DNA from: Gluconobacter aidae
GTDB lineage: Bacteria > Pseudomonadota > Alphaproteobacteria > Acetobacterales > Acetobacteraceae
Assembly: GCF_009547075.1 (NCBI RefSeq)
Contig: NZ_WIPH01000008.1
Coordinates: 1 to 64,000 of the forward strand
Length of the DNA: 64,000 nt
Direction of reading: 5' to 3'
In this document: piece after piece, positions 36,854 through 44,906 of the stretch
Layout of the letters: every line of letters begins with the position of its first letter
How positions within the stretch are numbered: position 1 is the first letter of the stretch
Translations under genes and position numbers: made by a program
Notes under the pieces: generated by a model
The model's database searches: none
What the model saw: only the letters and a program-made list of their open reading frames with translations
What the model was told of the DNA's origin: nothing

Positions 36854-38178
36854 GCGCTTGCCCCTTCATTTTGATGCGTGCCAGGAGCCGGAAGACCGTC
36901 ACCAGTATGACCGGGTTTCGGCGCGAGAGATGGCATACCAGGCGCATCCGCAGGCCAGTTCGGTGCGCTACCCGTTCGCAATGCATCACCATCAGCATGC
37001 GAAGACAGGCCAACCGCGCTGCGTGCTTCATTGGCTGTCATGATGCCGCTCTGCACCTGAGCGCAGTTAGCCGCTGCCACCGCGCTATAATTGCCACGCA
37101 ATAGGCCGCCCATATCAATCAGAAGATGATACCCGGCAGGTAAGACCGCTTGGTCAAATTCAGCCTCAATCGCAGACACGATAGGCGCCAGCGTGAGCTG
37201 AGCGAAAGCCGCCAGATAAGGCGACAAATCCGCAGGAAGCCGGTCCCCTAATTGAATCAGAGGTTCTGGAACACGAAACAGACGGCAGATTTCAGCAACG
37301 CCAAATTGGCGGCTTGAAAGAAATTCCGCATCCGCGCTGTTCAAACTGGCCTGCTTAAACGACCATCCACCTTCGAGAAGTGGAACCTTGCCCGCGTTCA
37401 ATGCGCCGGAGTAATCTAGAAGAGATGCCTTAGCCAGCTTGCGCTGTTCGTCTGTTAGGTAGGAGGGCGACGATAGATAACCTGAAGGCCGCATCCCGTT
37501 GCGCCAGGTCTTTTCCGCTACCTTGGACATCTCAAGGCTTTCGCGCACGACACCAGCCGCCCGCGCCAGCACGCTTCGACCGATGAGGCCATTATCCGAC
37601 CGGGCCTTAATGTGAAGCACTTCCGTATCGAGCAGACGCGGCGGCAAACCTAGAAGCTGAGTTTCAGGCGTCGAGGTCACAAGGTCGAACACAAGCCGAG
37701 AATGCGCGCCTACACCAACGACTTGCGGACTAAGCCACGTCCAGGGAATAGGTGTGAGGCTGACGACAGCCCCACGCGCATCTTTCTTGATCCAAGAAAC
37801 GGAATTGCCCTGCATCTGCAAATCAGCGACGACCTGCATACAGAATGACGGCCAGCTTTGCCTTATGTTCGGGCGTGAGATCAGTTTGACGGCTGGCAAC
37901 GTGCCCTGAGCGGCCTGTCGTCCATCTTCAGCATCCGCGACGATAGAAGCAGGAAGGCTTGCAATCGACGCGGTTATGATTTCAAGGCAAGCAGTAACAG
38001 CGGACAGGCTTTCAGAGAGCCATGCAGGCACCGGACCATGCGCCGTCTGCGTCGCCCCCAAACCTACGCTCACAGAACCCCAGCCGTCAGAATACCGGCC
38101 TGAAACCCGGCTTTCTATCGACAAAACAGGTTCTTTCCGCGCACGACTCCGAGGCGTTGAATTCGTGAAAAAGCCCAT
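36850..38178 (-). CDS. HK97-family phage portal protein
   Basis: A 442-residue portal, the dodecameric ring through which DNA enters the capsid. Family traits are the stem/wing pattern with PAWLSESLSAVTACLEIIT, the QGNSVSWIKKDARGAVVSLTPI block, LHIKARSDNGLIGRSVLARAAGVV, and AEICRLFRVPEPLIQLGDRL. Length is normal. Its ATG overlaps the protease stop (TGATG-type junction at 38178). The C-terminal tail is Pro/Gly-rich. Confidence 0.92.
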   Translation of the reverse strand: MGFFTNSTPRSRARKEPVLSIESRVSGRYSDGWGSVSVGLGATQTAHGPVPAWLSESLSAVTACLEIITASIASLPASIVADAEDGRQAAQGTLPAVKLISRPNIRQSWPSFCMQVVADLQMQGNSVSWIKKDARGAVVSLTPIPWTWLSPQVVGVGAHSRLVFDLVTSTPETQLLGLPPRLLDTEVLHIKARSDNGLIGRSVLARAAGVVRESLEMSKVAEKTWRNGMRPSGYLSSPSYLTDEQRKLAKASLLDYSGALNAGKVPLLEGGWSFKQASLNSADAEFLSSRQFGVAEICRLFRVPEPLIQLGDRLPADLSPYLAAFAQLTLAPIVSAIEAEFDQAVLPAGYHLLIDMGGLLRGNYSAVAAANCAQVQSGIMTANEARSAVGLSSHADGDALRTGSAPNWPADAPGMPSLAPKPGHTGDGLPAPGTHQNEGASA

Positions 38179-38720
38179 TACAGCCTCAACATCGTCAGAA
38201 CGCGGTCCCGGTATCGCTCTACCTGGTAAATCTCACCAAGCGGACGACTACGCGGCTCCACGAAAGTTTCGGCATAGGCGGGATGCGAAGAGATGATGGA
38301 AATCTCGTGCAGCCGCGCCCCGTGAATGATCCGGGTTTCTCGCCCGTGCCATTCGTCAACAGCATCAGAAAAGCCAATGCTTACGCCGCCAAGATCGCCA
38401 CGCTTGGCCATGGCATGCACATCCCGGCCACGTTCGGTATCTGGCAGATCAAGAGCAAAGTGCAGCCCATCGGCCCGGTCTTCGAGTTGCAAGGTGCCAG
38501 AGCGCGTGCGCCCTAACAGCTTGGCAGCATCATGATCCTGCAACGCCAGAATGTCCTGACCATCGCAGGCCGACCGGAGCGCATGGGCTGTAAATCGTTC
38601 GGAGAAATTGCCGATCTGCGCGGGCTTGTCATAAGGCACCGCCAGACCCCGGAGAGTAAGGCCATTTCCGGCAGGCGTCACACCTGCCGAAAAGCGCATT
38701 TCCATTATCCCGCGCGGCAT
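38178..38720 (-). CDS. HK97-family prohead protease
   Basis: A 180-residue U35-type serine protease that trims the capsid scaffold domain. Visible are the barrel start TLRGLAVPYDKPAQIGNFSERF, the His of LALQDHDAAKLLGRT, the nucleophile region LGGVSIGFSDA, and LHEISIISSHPAY. It lies four bases after the major capsid gene in transcription order and overlaps the portal gene. ATG 38720 is followed by other possible starts a few codons on. Confidence 0.92.
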   Translation of the reverse strand: MPRGIMEMRFSAGVTPAGNGLTLRGLAVPYDKPAQIGNFSERFTAHALRSACDGQDILALQDHDAAKLLGRTRSGTLQLEDRADGLHFALDLPDTERGRDVHAMAKRGDLGGVSIGFSDAVDEWHGRETRIIHGARLHEISIISSHPAYAETFVEPRSRPLGEIYQVERYRDRVLTMLRL

Positions 38721-38723
38721 GGA

Positions 38724-39968
38724 TCAGCCCCCAACCGCAGCTTTAGGGGTAAGAGTCGAGAATGCCTGCGGACGGCGAACCGCCACATCGGCGCTCTGGA
38801 TCACCCGGATCTGCACGTTGCCGCGCTGGAAGGCTTCGGACGCATATGGATTGACCAGGATTTCCACGACACCCCACATGCCGATCAGGAGGTTCGTCCA
38901 ATCACCCAGGACAAGAGAACCGGCCGGAACGTTGGTGCTCCATTGTGCAGGTAGGCCCGCCAGCGTTCCATCATCCATGATGAACCCAGCACCGACCGAC
39001 GCAGCCTTCGGAGTCGCCATTAAGGATGCGCGAACACCTGCACCAATCGCCCACCCATTCGGCACCGCATTGGCCGTTTCCAGATCCGTTAGGCGGGCAA
39101 GAATTTCCGGCCAGGACAAACTTCCTGCCGTGTAATCGGCATTATGTGCAGCCTGCGGAATGACACCTTTAGGTGTGAAATTGGTGCCGTCACCTGCCAA
39201 GGCCGCAGCATCCAGCGCCTGCGCCATGACTGCCAACAGATCAGATTGGACCAGTTCCTGAGCGGCGGGGCTGGAAAGCATCAGCGTATTTCGGCTGATT
39301 TCAGCGATTGATCCGCATGTCTTCGGACTCATGACGATGCCGTCATAGGTCGGATTTCCCGCAGGAAGAGGCTGGTTTTCCCCAACCCATGCCGCCTGCG
39401 CCGCAGCCGTCTGGCGGGGAATTCCGATATTGCCGGAAAGGCCATCCAGCACGACCGCGCCAAGCTGTTGTGTAATCAGGCGCGCCCGCAGAAGGCTGAC
39501 GAACTGGTCCGGGCGCTGTTGTGTCGGGATCAGGCTCGCAGCTTCACCAGCAGTCCCCTGAGCACCAGTCGTCAGCGTTGCTCGGGTTTCCAGATTAGGC
39601 GTGAGGTCCACCAGAATGCCGCCTGCCTGCGGCTTCTGGCCTGTACGACGCTCGATCTCGGCAGACATTTCACGCGCACGCCCGGTCCGATCATCATCCG
39701 TGATCCCGCGCACCTGGGCACGGACCGCATCGACCAGAGTGAAGCTGTTGCGCGCCCGCTGGTAATGAGCATCGCCAGACAGCGAAACACCCGGTGCCGA
39801 ACGCGCTAGATCGTCCAAGGCGCGTTGACGGGTTTCACGGGCCTTGAGCGCATTGGCTTCCGTTTCCAGGTCAGACCAACGCTTGTCGATCTCCGGGCCG
39901 CTCTGGCCCTTGATCGCTTCCATGTCCGCCAAAACGGCGGAAAGAGTGCGGGTTGCAGAGCTATTCAT
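38724..39968 (-). CDS. HK97-fold major capsid protein
   Basis: A 414-residue capsid subunit. Residues 1-100 are a charged helical delta (scaffold) domain (SDLETEANALKARETRQRAL) likely removed by the adjacent protease. The mature fold begins near ETRATLTTGAQGTAGEAASLIP and includes VVLDGLSGNIGIPRQTAA, EISRNTLMLSSPAAQELVQSDL and ALDAAALAGDGTNFTPKGV, standard for the Phage_capsid family. It is the second gene of the leftward capsid transcript. Confidence 0.93.
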   Translation of the reverse strand: MNSSATRTLSAVLADMEAIKGQSGPEIDKRWSDLETEANALKARETRQRALDDLARSAPGVSLSGDAHYQRARNSFTLVDAVRAQVRGITDDDRTGRAREMSAEIERRTGQKPQAGGILVDLTPNLETRATLTTGAQGTAGEAASLIPTQQRPDQFVSLLRARLITQQLGAVVLDGLSGNIGIPRQTAAAQAAWVGENQPLPAGNPTYDGIVMSPKTCGSIAEISRNTLMLSSPAAQELVQSDLLAVMAQALDAAALAGDGTNFTPKGVIPQAAHNADYTAGSLSWPEILARLTDLETANAVPNGWAIGAGVRASLMATPKAASVGAGFIMDDGTLAGLPAQWSTNVPAGSLVLGDWTNLLIGMWGVVEILVNPYASEAFQRGNVQIRVIQSADVAVRRPQAFSTLTPKAAVGG

Positions 39969-40537
39969 GCCACACCGCCAACATCGTGAGAGTGAGGGCC
40001 AACATTCGCTTCCAGCGCCTCGTCCATACGCTGCACAACGGCATGCACGTTGATAACGTGGAAAGCGTTGAGAGCCGACACGTCTTGCTCACCGGCAGCG
40101 GCAGCTAGTTCCAAGTCAGAGAGACCAGCCAGCACCGAGGCTGTTTCAGAACCATCGAAATGGACCAGATACGTGCGACGGCCGCCCTTGAGCAGTTCCC
40201 CAGGCACGAAGCCGGGAAGCGGACCAATTTCGGAACGTCCGACATAGGCAAAGCCAGCAGCAACCTTTGCCGCGAGAGCCACGGGCATGCCGAGGCGCTG
40301 CCCTTCGGCCACAAGACCCGTCTGGATAGCCTGACGCCGTGAGAAAATGATCGCGCCGCCACGGCCAGAAGTTTCTTTCTGGTCCAGATCGGCAAAGATG
40401 ATGTTGTCTTCTCGTTTGACCCAGCCAAGCAGAGTACCGCGAGAAATCTTAGCGCCCGCGCATAGATGAGGCAGGCGGTAGAGATGTTCGTCATTATCGA
40501 CAGACATTGAGCGTCCTTTCAGGTGGAGGTTATTCAT
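39965..40537 (-). CDS. Helix-turn-helix protein preceding the capsid gene
   Basis: A 190-residue protein with an N-terminal MerR-like helix-turn-helix (LPHLCAGAKISRGTLLGWVKRE, then SRRQAIQTGLVAEGQRLGM) and an alpha/beta second half (GRRTYLVHFDGSETASVLAGL). The stop overlaps the capsid gene start (ATGA). I do not recognise a characterised family. It may regulate the capsid operon, or replace the small terminase as a DNA-binding packaging factor; neither is shown. ATG 40537 or Met11 at 40507 could start translation. Confidence 0.75.
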   Translation of the reverse strand: MNNLHLKGRSMSVDNDEHLYRLPHLCAGAKISRGTLLGWVKREDNIIFADLDQKETSGRGGAIIFSRRQAIQTGLVAEGQRLGMPVALAAKVAAGFAYVGRSEIGPLPGFVPGELLKGGRRTYLVHFDGSETASVLAGLSDLELAAAAGEQDVSALNAFHVINVHAVVQRMDEALEANVGPHSHDVGGVA

Positions 40538-40601
40538 CCGATAACTTTTTCGGTTTATCGTGAACCCAAACCTAAAAACAAGAACAAAGGTGGGACATTC
40601 G

Positions 40602-41030
40602 TCAGACCGTCAGCAGGTCGCGCAAAATAGAGGCCGTCAGGCTTTCATCCCAATATTCGCTCTCGACAGATGGTGGATCGCCATCCCAGACCGTGAGTGC
40701 GTGAGCCTTTGCTTTAAGTCCCGTAACGCTCCTTGATTTGGTCCGTACAATTTCTCGCAAAAGCGGACCTTGAGCGGCAATGATCGGCGCTAGCGCGGTA
40801 TCTTGAGCGTTGTCATCACCCTGAATTGCATACACGACCTCGTGAAAGGCTTGATCAAGTCGAAGGAACTCGCTGCACAGCGCAATCAGATGCGCGTCCG
40901 ATTTATGACCTTCCGGCTTCGCAGGTGCGGCGGACAGGCTTTCGGGATTTGCGAGGGATGCGGTAGCGATGCCGCCAAGCAGGACGGTCCCGAGGGCCGG
41001 GAAAATGTCACGGCGATTTACTGAGCGCAT
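40602..41030 (-). CDS. Exported protein of unknown function in the element
   Basis: A 142-residue protein with a twin-arginine-like export signal (NRRDIFPALGTVLLGGIATASLA). The mature part is helical with DAHLIALCSEFLRLDQAFHEVVYA and VTGLKAKAHALTVWDG. Similar small exported proteins occur on phage-like islands of alphaproteobacteria, as I recall, but no function is established. The frame opens at 41087; ATG 41030 is chosen for the signal peptide. It is probably cotranscribed with the downstream capsid genes (64-bp gap). Confidence 0.7.
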   Translation of the reverse strand: MRSVNRRDIFPALGTVLLGGIATASLANPESLSAAPAKPEGHKSDAHLIALCSEFLRLDQAFHEVVYAIQGDDNAQDTALAPIIAAQGPLLREIVRTKSRSVTGLKAKAHALTVWDGDPPSVESEYWDESLTASILRDLLTV

Positions 41031-41289
41031 GATATGCGGCTCCTGTAGCTTTCGTTGCCGAAAATACCTGCTGTTGAAGGCAAGCACTCCGGGGGTTCAA
41101 CACCTGGCTACAGTCAGGCCGGTAGGGCTTTAAGGTTGCCCTCTGGACATACCCCTAACGCCCCCGGAGCGAATTTATTTTGCGGATTAAGGCGTCCGTG
41201 CCATGCCCGCTGTAGCCATTCATGGAGTGTTGAAGCTCCTCTTGCACCGTGCCAACCTAACTTCAAACTGTCAATCAAAAGGTAAGGCC

Positions 41290-41910
41290 ATGCAAAAAGT
41301 TCAGGTCGCTAGAAGCCTACTCGGTACAGCTCTAGACCTTTTTATCCAAGACCTTGATCCAATCTCAGTGCATTCTCTGGCTTGTGGAGGATGTGAAATA
41401 ATTGAAGGACTCGCCACTCACGAACAAAGAAACTCTTTTTCATCTCAAATGATAGACGCAAACCCTCAACTGACATTGCGAAATTTTCGAACACAAAGGG
41501 GATCAATATGGAACGCATTCAAACATATTACACAACTAGACCGAAAAACATTACGTGACGATAAATCTATACTTGAGAGTTTTTCAGATAAAGAAAATGA
41601 CGCCGTTTTATTAACAGGATGGCTTGATTACGCTGAATACAATAAATCTCTACCAAAAGAAGCTAAAGTTTTTATACTGTGGTTCTATTCAATAAACAAA
41701 GAACACTTGGATAAAGAATTATTTGAAACAATAATTAGAAATTCTGAATTTTTGTTTCCACAAATTAACAGAAAACCGCGAAAAGAGCAAAAAAACATAC
41801 TTTTCGATAAATGCTCGGAAATTTCAGACCCGTTTAACGCTATTAAATACTTAAAAGGATTTAATGTAATATCTGAAACAATCCCCCTTTCTTCAGAAAC
41901 TCAATATTGA
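41290..41910 (+). CDS. AT-rich accessory gene, uncharacterised protein
   Basis: A 206-residue cytoplasmic protein on the strand opposite to every other element gene, with far lower GC and many A/T-ending codons, so it was probably acquired separately. Segments that stand out are ISVHSLACGGCEIIEGL, SIWNAFKHIT (with a conserved-looking W-N-A-F-K-H), ENDAVLLTGWLDYAEY and KEAKVFILWFYSI. From memory these resemble a group of uncharacterised alphaproteobacterial proteins. There is no signal peptide or TM segment, and no catalytic motif I can name. ATG 41290 follows AAGGTAAGG; the frame opens at 41203. Confidence 0.72.
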   Translation: MQKVQVARSLLGTALDLFIQDLDPISVHSLACGGCEIIEGLATHEQRNSFSSQMIDANPQLTLRNFRTQRGSIWNAFKHITQLDRKTLRDDKSILESFSDKENDAVLLTGWLDYAEYNKSLPKEAKVFILWFYSINKEHLDKELFETIIRNSEFLFPQINRKPRKEQKNILFDKCSEISDPFNAIKYLKGFNVISETIPLSSETQY

Positions 41911-42017
41911 ATTTTTGATTTATTTGATTGTTTTCAAAGATCTGCAAAAAATCCACGCGTGAGCCTGACGCGGTGCCGGTGCCCGCCCCTCGGTCATTGC
42001 TCACCCTCCCCCCGTTT

Positions 42018-42371
42018 TCAGTGCCCGGTCCGAATTCTGCGCGCCAGGCGACGGATGCCCCAGACTGCATCCGCTTTCGCCAGGTGAAAGGCTTCCGGGT
42101 TTCGATGGCCAGGCAGAAGCCGACAAACGGCCTCTGCAATCGCGTCTAATTCATCGCCTTGTGTCGGATGTGTCGGATGTGTCGGATTTTCCCTATAACC
42201 CTTATATGCGCGCACGCGTGTAGGGCGATAATAGGTTTTATCCGACACATCCGACACACGTGACACACCATCCAATGAAAAACGGCGGTTTCCCGTCATT
42301 TCTTCATTTCGTTCTTGTGTCGCATCGACTTTCTTTGTGCTGGGCTGCATCATGGTTATTGATCCGCCCAC
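42018..42371 (-). CDS. Doubtful small protein after the primase
   Basis: A 117-codon frame whose start overlaps the primase stop. Its middle translates an iteron palindrome into VSDVSD and PTHPTHPT, a sign that DNA constraints shape this stretch. The C-terminal part (AIAEAVCRLLPGHRNPEAFHLAKADAVWGIRRLARRIR) looks more protein-like. Either a real small gene overlaps an origin, or the frame is fortuitous. Confidence 0.4.
   Translation of the reverse strand: MGGSITMMQPSTKKVDATQERNEEMTGNRRFSLDGVSRVSDVSDKTYYRPTRVRAYKGYRENPTHPTHPTQGDELDAIAEAVCRLLPGHRNPEAFHLAKADAVWGIRRLARRIRTGH
42162..42265. repeat. Iteron palindrome, possible replication origin of the element
   Basis: Three tandem 9-mers TGTCGGATG/T at 42162-42188 face two inverted copies CATCCGACA and ATCCGACA at 42240-42256, plus a degenerate CACGTGACA at 42257-42265. 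The arms enclose about 50 bp with an AT-rich part (CCCTATAACCCTTATAT). It lies about 90-190 bp beyond the primase gene end, the sort of position where P4-type replication proteins have binding sites. Confidence 0.6.
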
Positions 42372-44512
42372 GACATCGGTTTGACTTCCAAACCACGAAA
42401 ACCGCGTTGACCGCGTGCTCCTTTTGGGTTGCGACAGAGAACAAACCCACGCTTCTGCAAAGCAGAACTGAACCGCTTTGCGGACCCGATCTCTTCCCCC
42501 GAACGCTTGGCGAATTCAGACCAACTGGCAAACAGTGCCTGCGTCGTGTCCTCATGCTCTGGCGATACATTGCAGGCTGTATCGAGCCACTGACCAAGCA
42601 CGTCCTGCTCTGAGAAGTATTCCGCCGTAGCATCCACGACAGCACGCGGACGGACCAAGCCATTCATCTGCCAGTCATACGCGCCCTCAATCATCCAGCG
42701 CAGAATTGCAGGCCATTCATCACGCAGCCTTGCCTCAAGACGCGGATCAGGCATTTCTGGCCTTCGTTCAAAGCCGAGAATGTTGAACCGCCGCCGCATG
42801 GCTTCATCGACCGTGTGCAGGATCGGTTTATGATTCCCGACGATCATCAGCTTGAAGGTAGGCCGGTACTGAAAGAAGTCCTGACGCATGAAGCGTGCCG
42901 TGATCGTATCGCCGCCCGTCAGCTGTTTGATCCGTGCTTCAGCCCATGGGCGACCTTCTTCGGTTTCGGAAGCCGTCACCAGACGCGCACCACGCAACAT
43001 AGCCAGATCCGTAGGGTGACGATCCACGCCAGAAGCAACGAACGTCTCCATCGCCGCATTGCTCGCATAATCACCGAGGATGCCTGCAACGGTATTGATA
43101 AACACTGACTTACCGTTTCCACCTGGGCCATAAATGAACAGCAGCGCGTGTTCCCTAGTATCGCCCGTTAGGCAGTAGCCACACCAGGCACGCAGAAAGC
43201 GGATCATCTCATGGTCACCGCCTGTCGCATCAAACAGAAAGCGGTCCCAGATCGGACAATTTGGCTGTTCTGCTGGTCGCACAGCAACATGCCGTGTGAT
43301 ATAATCTTCCTGACGTGCTGTTCTTGATTGCGTAGTACGGAGGTCAACGGTTCCGTCAGGCGTGCCAAGCAAGAGCGGATCGGTGTCCCAGATCGCGGAA
43401 GTTACCGCAAAGGCGCGTGCAGTCTGAGCAAAAGTCTCGACACCTCTTGCCGCACTTGCACGCGCCATGATCGCCGCAGTCTTTCCATCCGAATTTGACG
43501 ACACCAACTCACGGGCAATCGTTCGGCACCAGTGATAGGCCAGCCGGGTTTCTTCACGCTTCCAATGAGAGCCAGCCCATTCAAACCATGCCCCGACATT
43601 ATGATCGTAGCGCAGTTGGTCTGCGAACCGGGCTTCAAAAGCCAATGCAATGCCGTCTTCTGTCGGTGGGAATGCTGAAATATCCACCTGAGCAGCAGGA
43701 GCCTTTTGCTCGACCTTATCCGCCAGCCTCTGCAATTCCTGAGCCGTGCCGCCTTTCCGCAGCCAGTCCACAACATCGCCTTTGATCGGCAGATCAGGCA
43801 GCGTGAGCACGCGCAGACGCTCAACCAGCCCTGACAGAGACTTGCAAACCTCGTCTGCATGCTTCCGGCCGGGATCATCATTATCCGGCATGACGACCAC
43901 GCTCGCACCCTTCAAGGCCGTGCCGTAATCATCATTCCACTTTCCAGCGCCACCAGGCGAACAGGTTGCCGTCAGGCCGATAGCTTCCAGAGCATGCACG
44001 CTCTTTTCGCCTTCGACGATCCAGACAGTTTCTCCCGCTTCCATGGCCTGCAAGACACGCGGAAGACGATAGAGAACGCGCTTTGCACCCTTAGCGCCCC
44101 ATTTCCAGCCGCCTCGACCGTCAGGGGTCTGCTGTCGGAAGTCCTTTGGCTCAAGCCGGACGACACGAAACAAGACTTCTCCATCCGCCGACACATAGGC
44201 GTAATTTTCGACCACGCGAGGCTTCGAGCGCGGCTGTTGGTCCCGTTCAGGCAAAAACCCACCGTCTCGCAGCCACTTTGCCGCTGCTGACTTGTCCAAG
44301 GACTTTTGCCGCATGACCAGTTCGATCATGCCGCCGCCAGTCCCGCTTTCATGGTCCTGCCAGACGCCCTTCTGCACATCGACAGCGAGGCTACCCCGTG
44401 AGCCGAAGCGCAACTCCTGAGGTTTGGAGAGCTTCCGATTCGGGCCACCTAAAAGAGCCAGCGCAACATCTCTGGCGTTCGCTTGAAAAGGCGAACTTTG
44501 AACGCTGTTCAT
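42356..44512 (-). CDS. P4/D5-type primase-helicase
   Basis: A 718-residue replication protein. The N-terminal region resembles a primase zinc/DNA-binding part without obvious cysteines (GVWQDHESGTGGGMIELVM). A Toprim-like domain starts near residue 160 (VWIVEGEKSVHALEAIG, then VVMPDNDDPGRKHA). A D5-N region follows, then an SF3 helicase with the P-loop GPGGNGKS at about 461-468, and a C-terminal winged-helix part. Such proteins prime and unwind DNA for autonomous replication of satellites and phages. It is the rightmost element gene, 115 bp from the attachment core, transcribed toward the integrase. Confidence 0.92.
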   Translation of the reverse strand: MNSVQSSPFQANARDVALALLGGPNRKLSKPQELRFGSRGSLAVDVQKGVWQDHESGTGGGMIELVMRQKSLDKSAAAKWLRDGGFLPERDQQPRSKPRVVENYAYVSADGEVLFRVVRLEPKDFRQQTPDGRGGWKWGAKGAKRVLYRLPRVLQAMEAGETVWIVEGEKSVHALEAIGLTATCSPGGAGKWNDDYGTALKGASVVVMPDNDDPGRKHADEVCKSLSGLVERLRVLTLPDLPIKGDVVDWLRKGGTAQELQRLADKVEQKAPAAQVDISAFPPTEDGIALAFEARFADQLRYDHNVGAWFEWAGSHWKREETRLAYHWCRTIARELVSSNSDGKTAAIMARASAARGVETFAQTARAFAVTSAIWDTDPLLLGTPDGTVDLRTTQSRTARQEDYITRHVAVRPAEQPNCPIWDRFLFDATGGDHEMIRFLRAWCGYCLTGDTREHALLFIYGPGGNGKSVFINTVAGILGDYASNAAMETFVASGVDRHPTDLAMLRGARLVTASETEEGRPWAEARIKQLTGGDTITARFMRQDFFQYRPTFKLMIVGNHKPILHTVDEAMRRRFNILGFERRPEMPDPRLEARLRDEWPAILRWMIEGAYDWQMNGLVRPRAVVDATAEYFSEQDVLGQWLDTACNVSPEHEDTTQALFASWSEFAKRSGEEIGSAKRFSSALQKRGFVLCRNPKGARGQRGFRGLEVKPMSWADQ

Positions 44513-44627
44513 CTCCGCCTTCCGATCAAAAAAGGTGAGACAAACAGAAGAGAATTTTCAATAGAAGCGCAGGAAGAAAGATCGCCCACTCTCGAATAAC
44601 TATTTGATTTTGGGGCCTTTATCGAGG

Positions 44628-44643
44628 CCGCCCTTGGGCACCA
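44628..44643. repeat. Attachment site core, right copy (attR)
   Basis: Exact repeat of the 16-base tRNA-Phe 3' end. The flanking bases differ from the left copy, so the core is 16 bp. Confidence 0.9.
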
Positions 44644-44906
44644 TTTACACATCCGCCAGAGTGCGGGAAAGCCTGAAAATCCCCAGAAATCAGCCAATGT
44701 TGTTTCCGCCCATGTGCGGTGACAGACAGCGACAGGCTGTGTCTTCTGGTCACACCCGTCCATCCAGACCGCTGACCGGTAAAGGGAACACGAATTGTCC
44801 CTTGAGATGTGCATCCGAACCGGGGTCGGAGGCGTTGTCTCTTCAGACGTCAGTCCGCCACCGGCTCTCCCGGGGGGACTGACTATGAAAACAGACAGAA
44901 GGTTTC
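44644..44906. other. Right chromosomal flank of the element, no gene seen
   Basis: This would lie directly downstream of tRNA-Phe in the empty site. Short frames exist, but none has family features or a good ribosome-binding site. It may hold the tRNA transcript end and the promoter for the next gene. Confidence 0.5.

Larger units (their letters stand above)
35456..44643. mobile_element. Integrated phage-satellite-like element, 9.2 kb
   Basis: It is bounded by 16-bp direct repeats at tRNA-Phe. Content from left: integrase, AlpA-like protein, HK97 portal, prohead protease, major capsid protein, helix-turn-helix protein, exported protein, AT-rich gene on the opposite strand, iteron region and P4/D5-type primase-helicase. 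There is no terminase, head-tail connector, tail or lysis gene. This fits a capsid-encoding satellite or a strongly reduced prophage. All frames are open and genes overlap tightly, which argues against old decay. Confidence 0.88.

Noticed and set aside
41087-41169. Inverted repeat CTCCGGGGG / CCCCCGGAG inside the element
   Set aside because: The 9-bp arms are 65 bp apart with no T tract or known motif; it could be chance in GC-rich DNA.
42162-42265. Repeats considered as a CRISPR array
   Set aside because: Units are 9 bp, directly adjacent without spacers and in both orientations, so they are iterons and not CRISPR repeats. No cas genes are present.
44604-44882. 92-codon plus-strand frame over the right attachment site
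   Set aside because: It spans the element/chromosome junction, has no ribosome-binding site and low-complexity basic composition.
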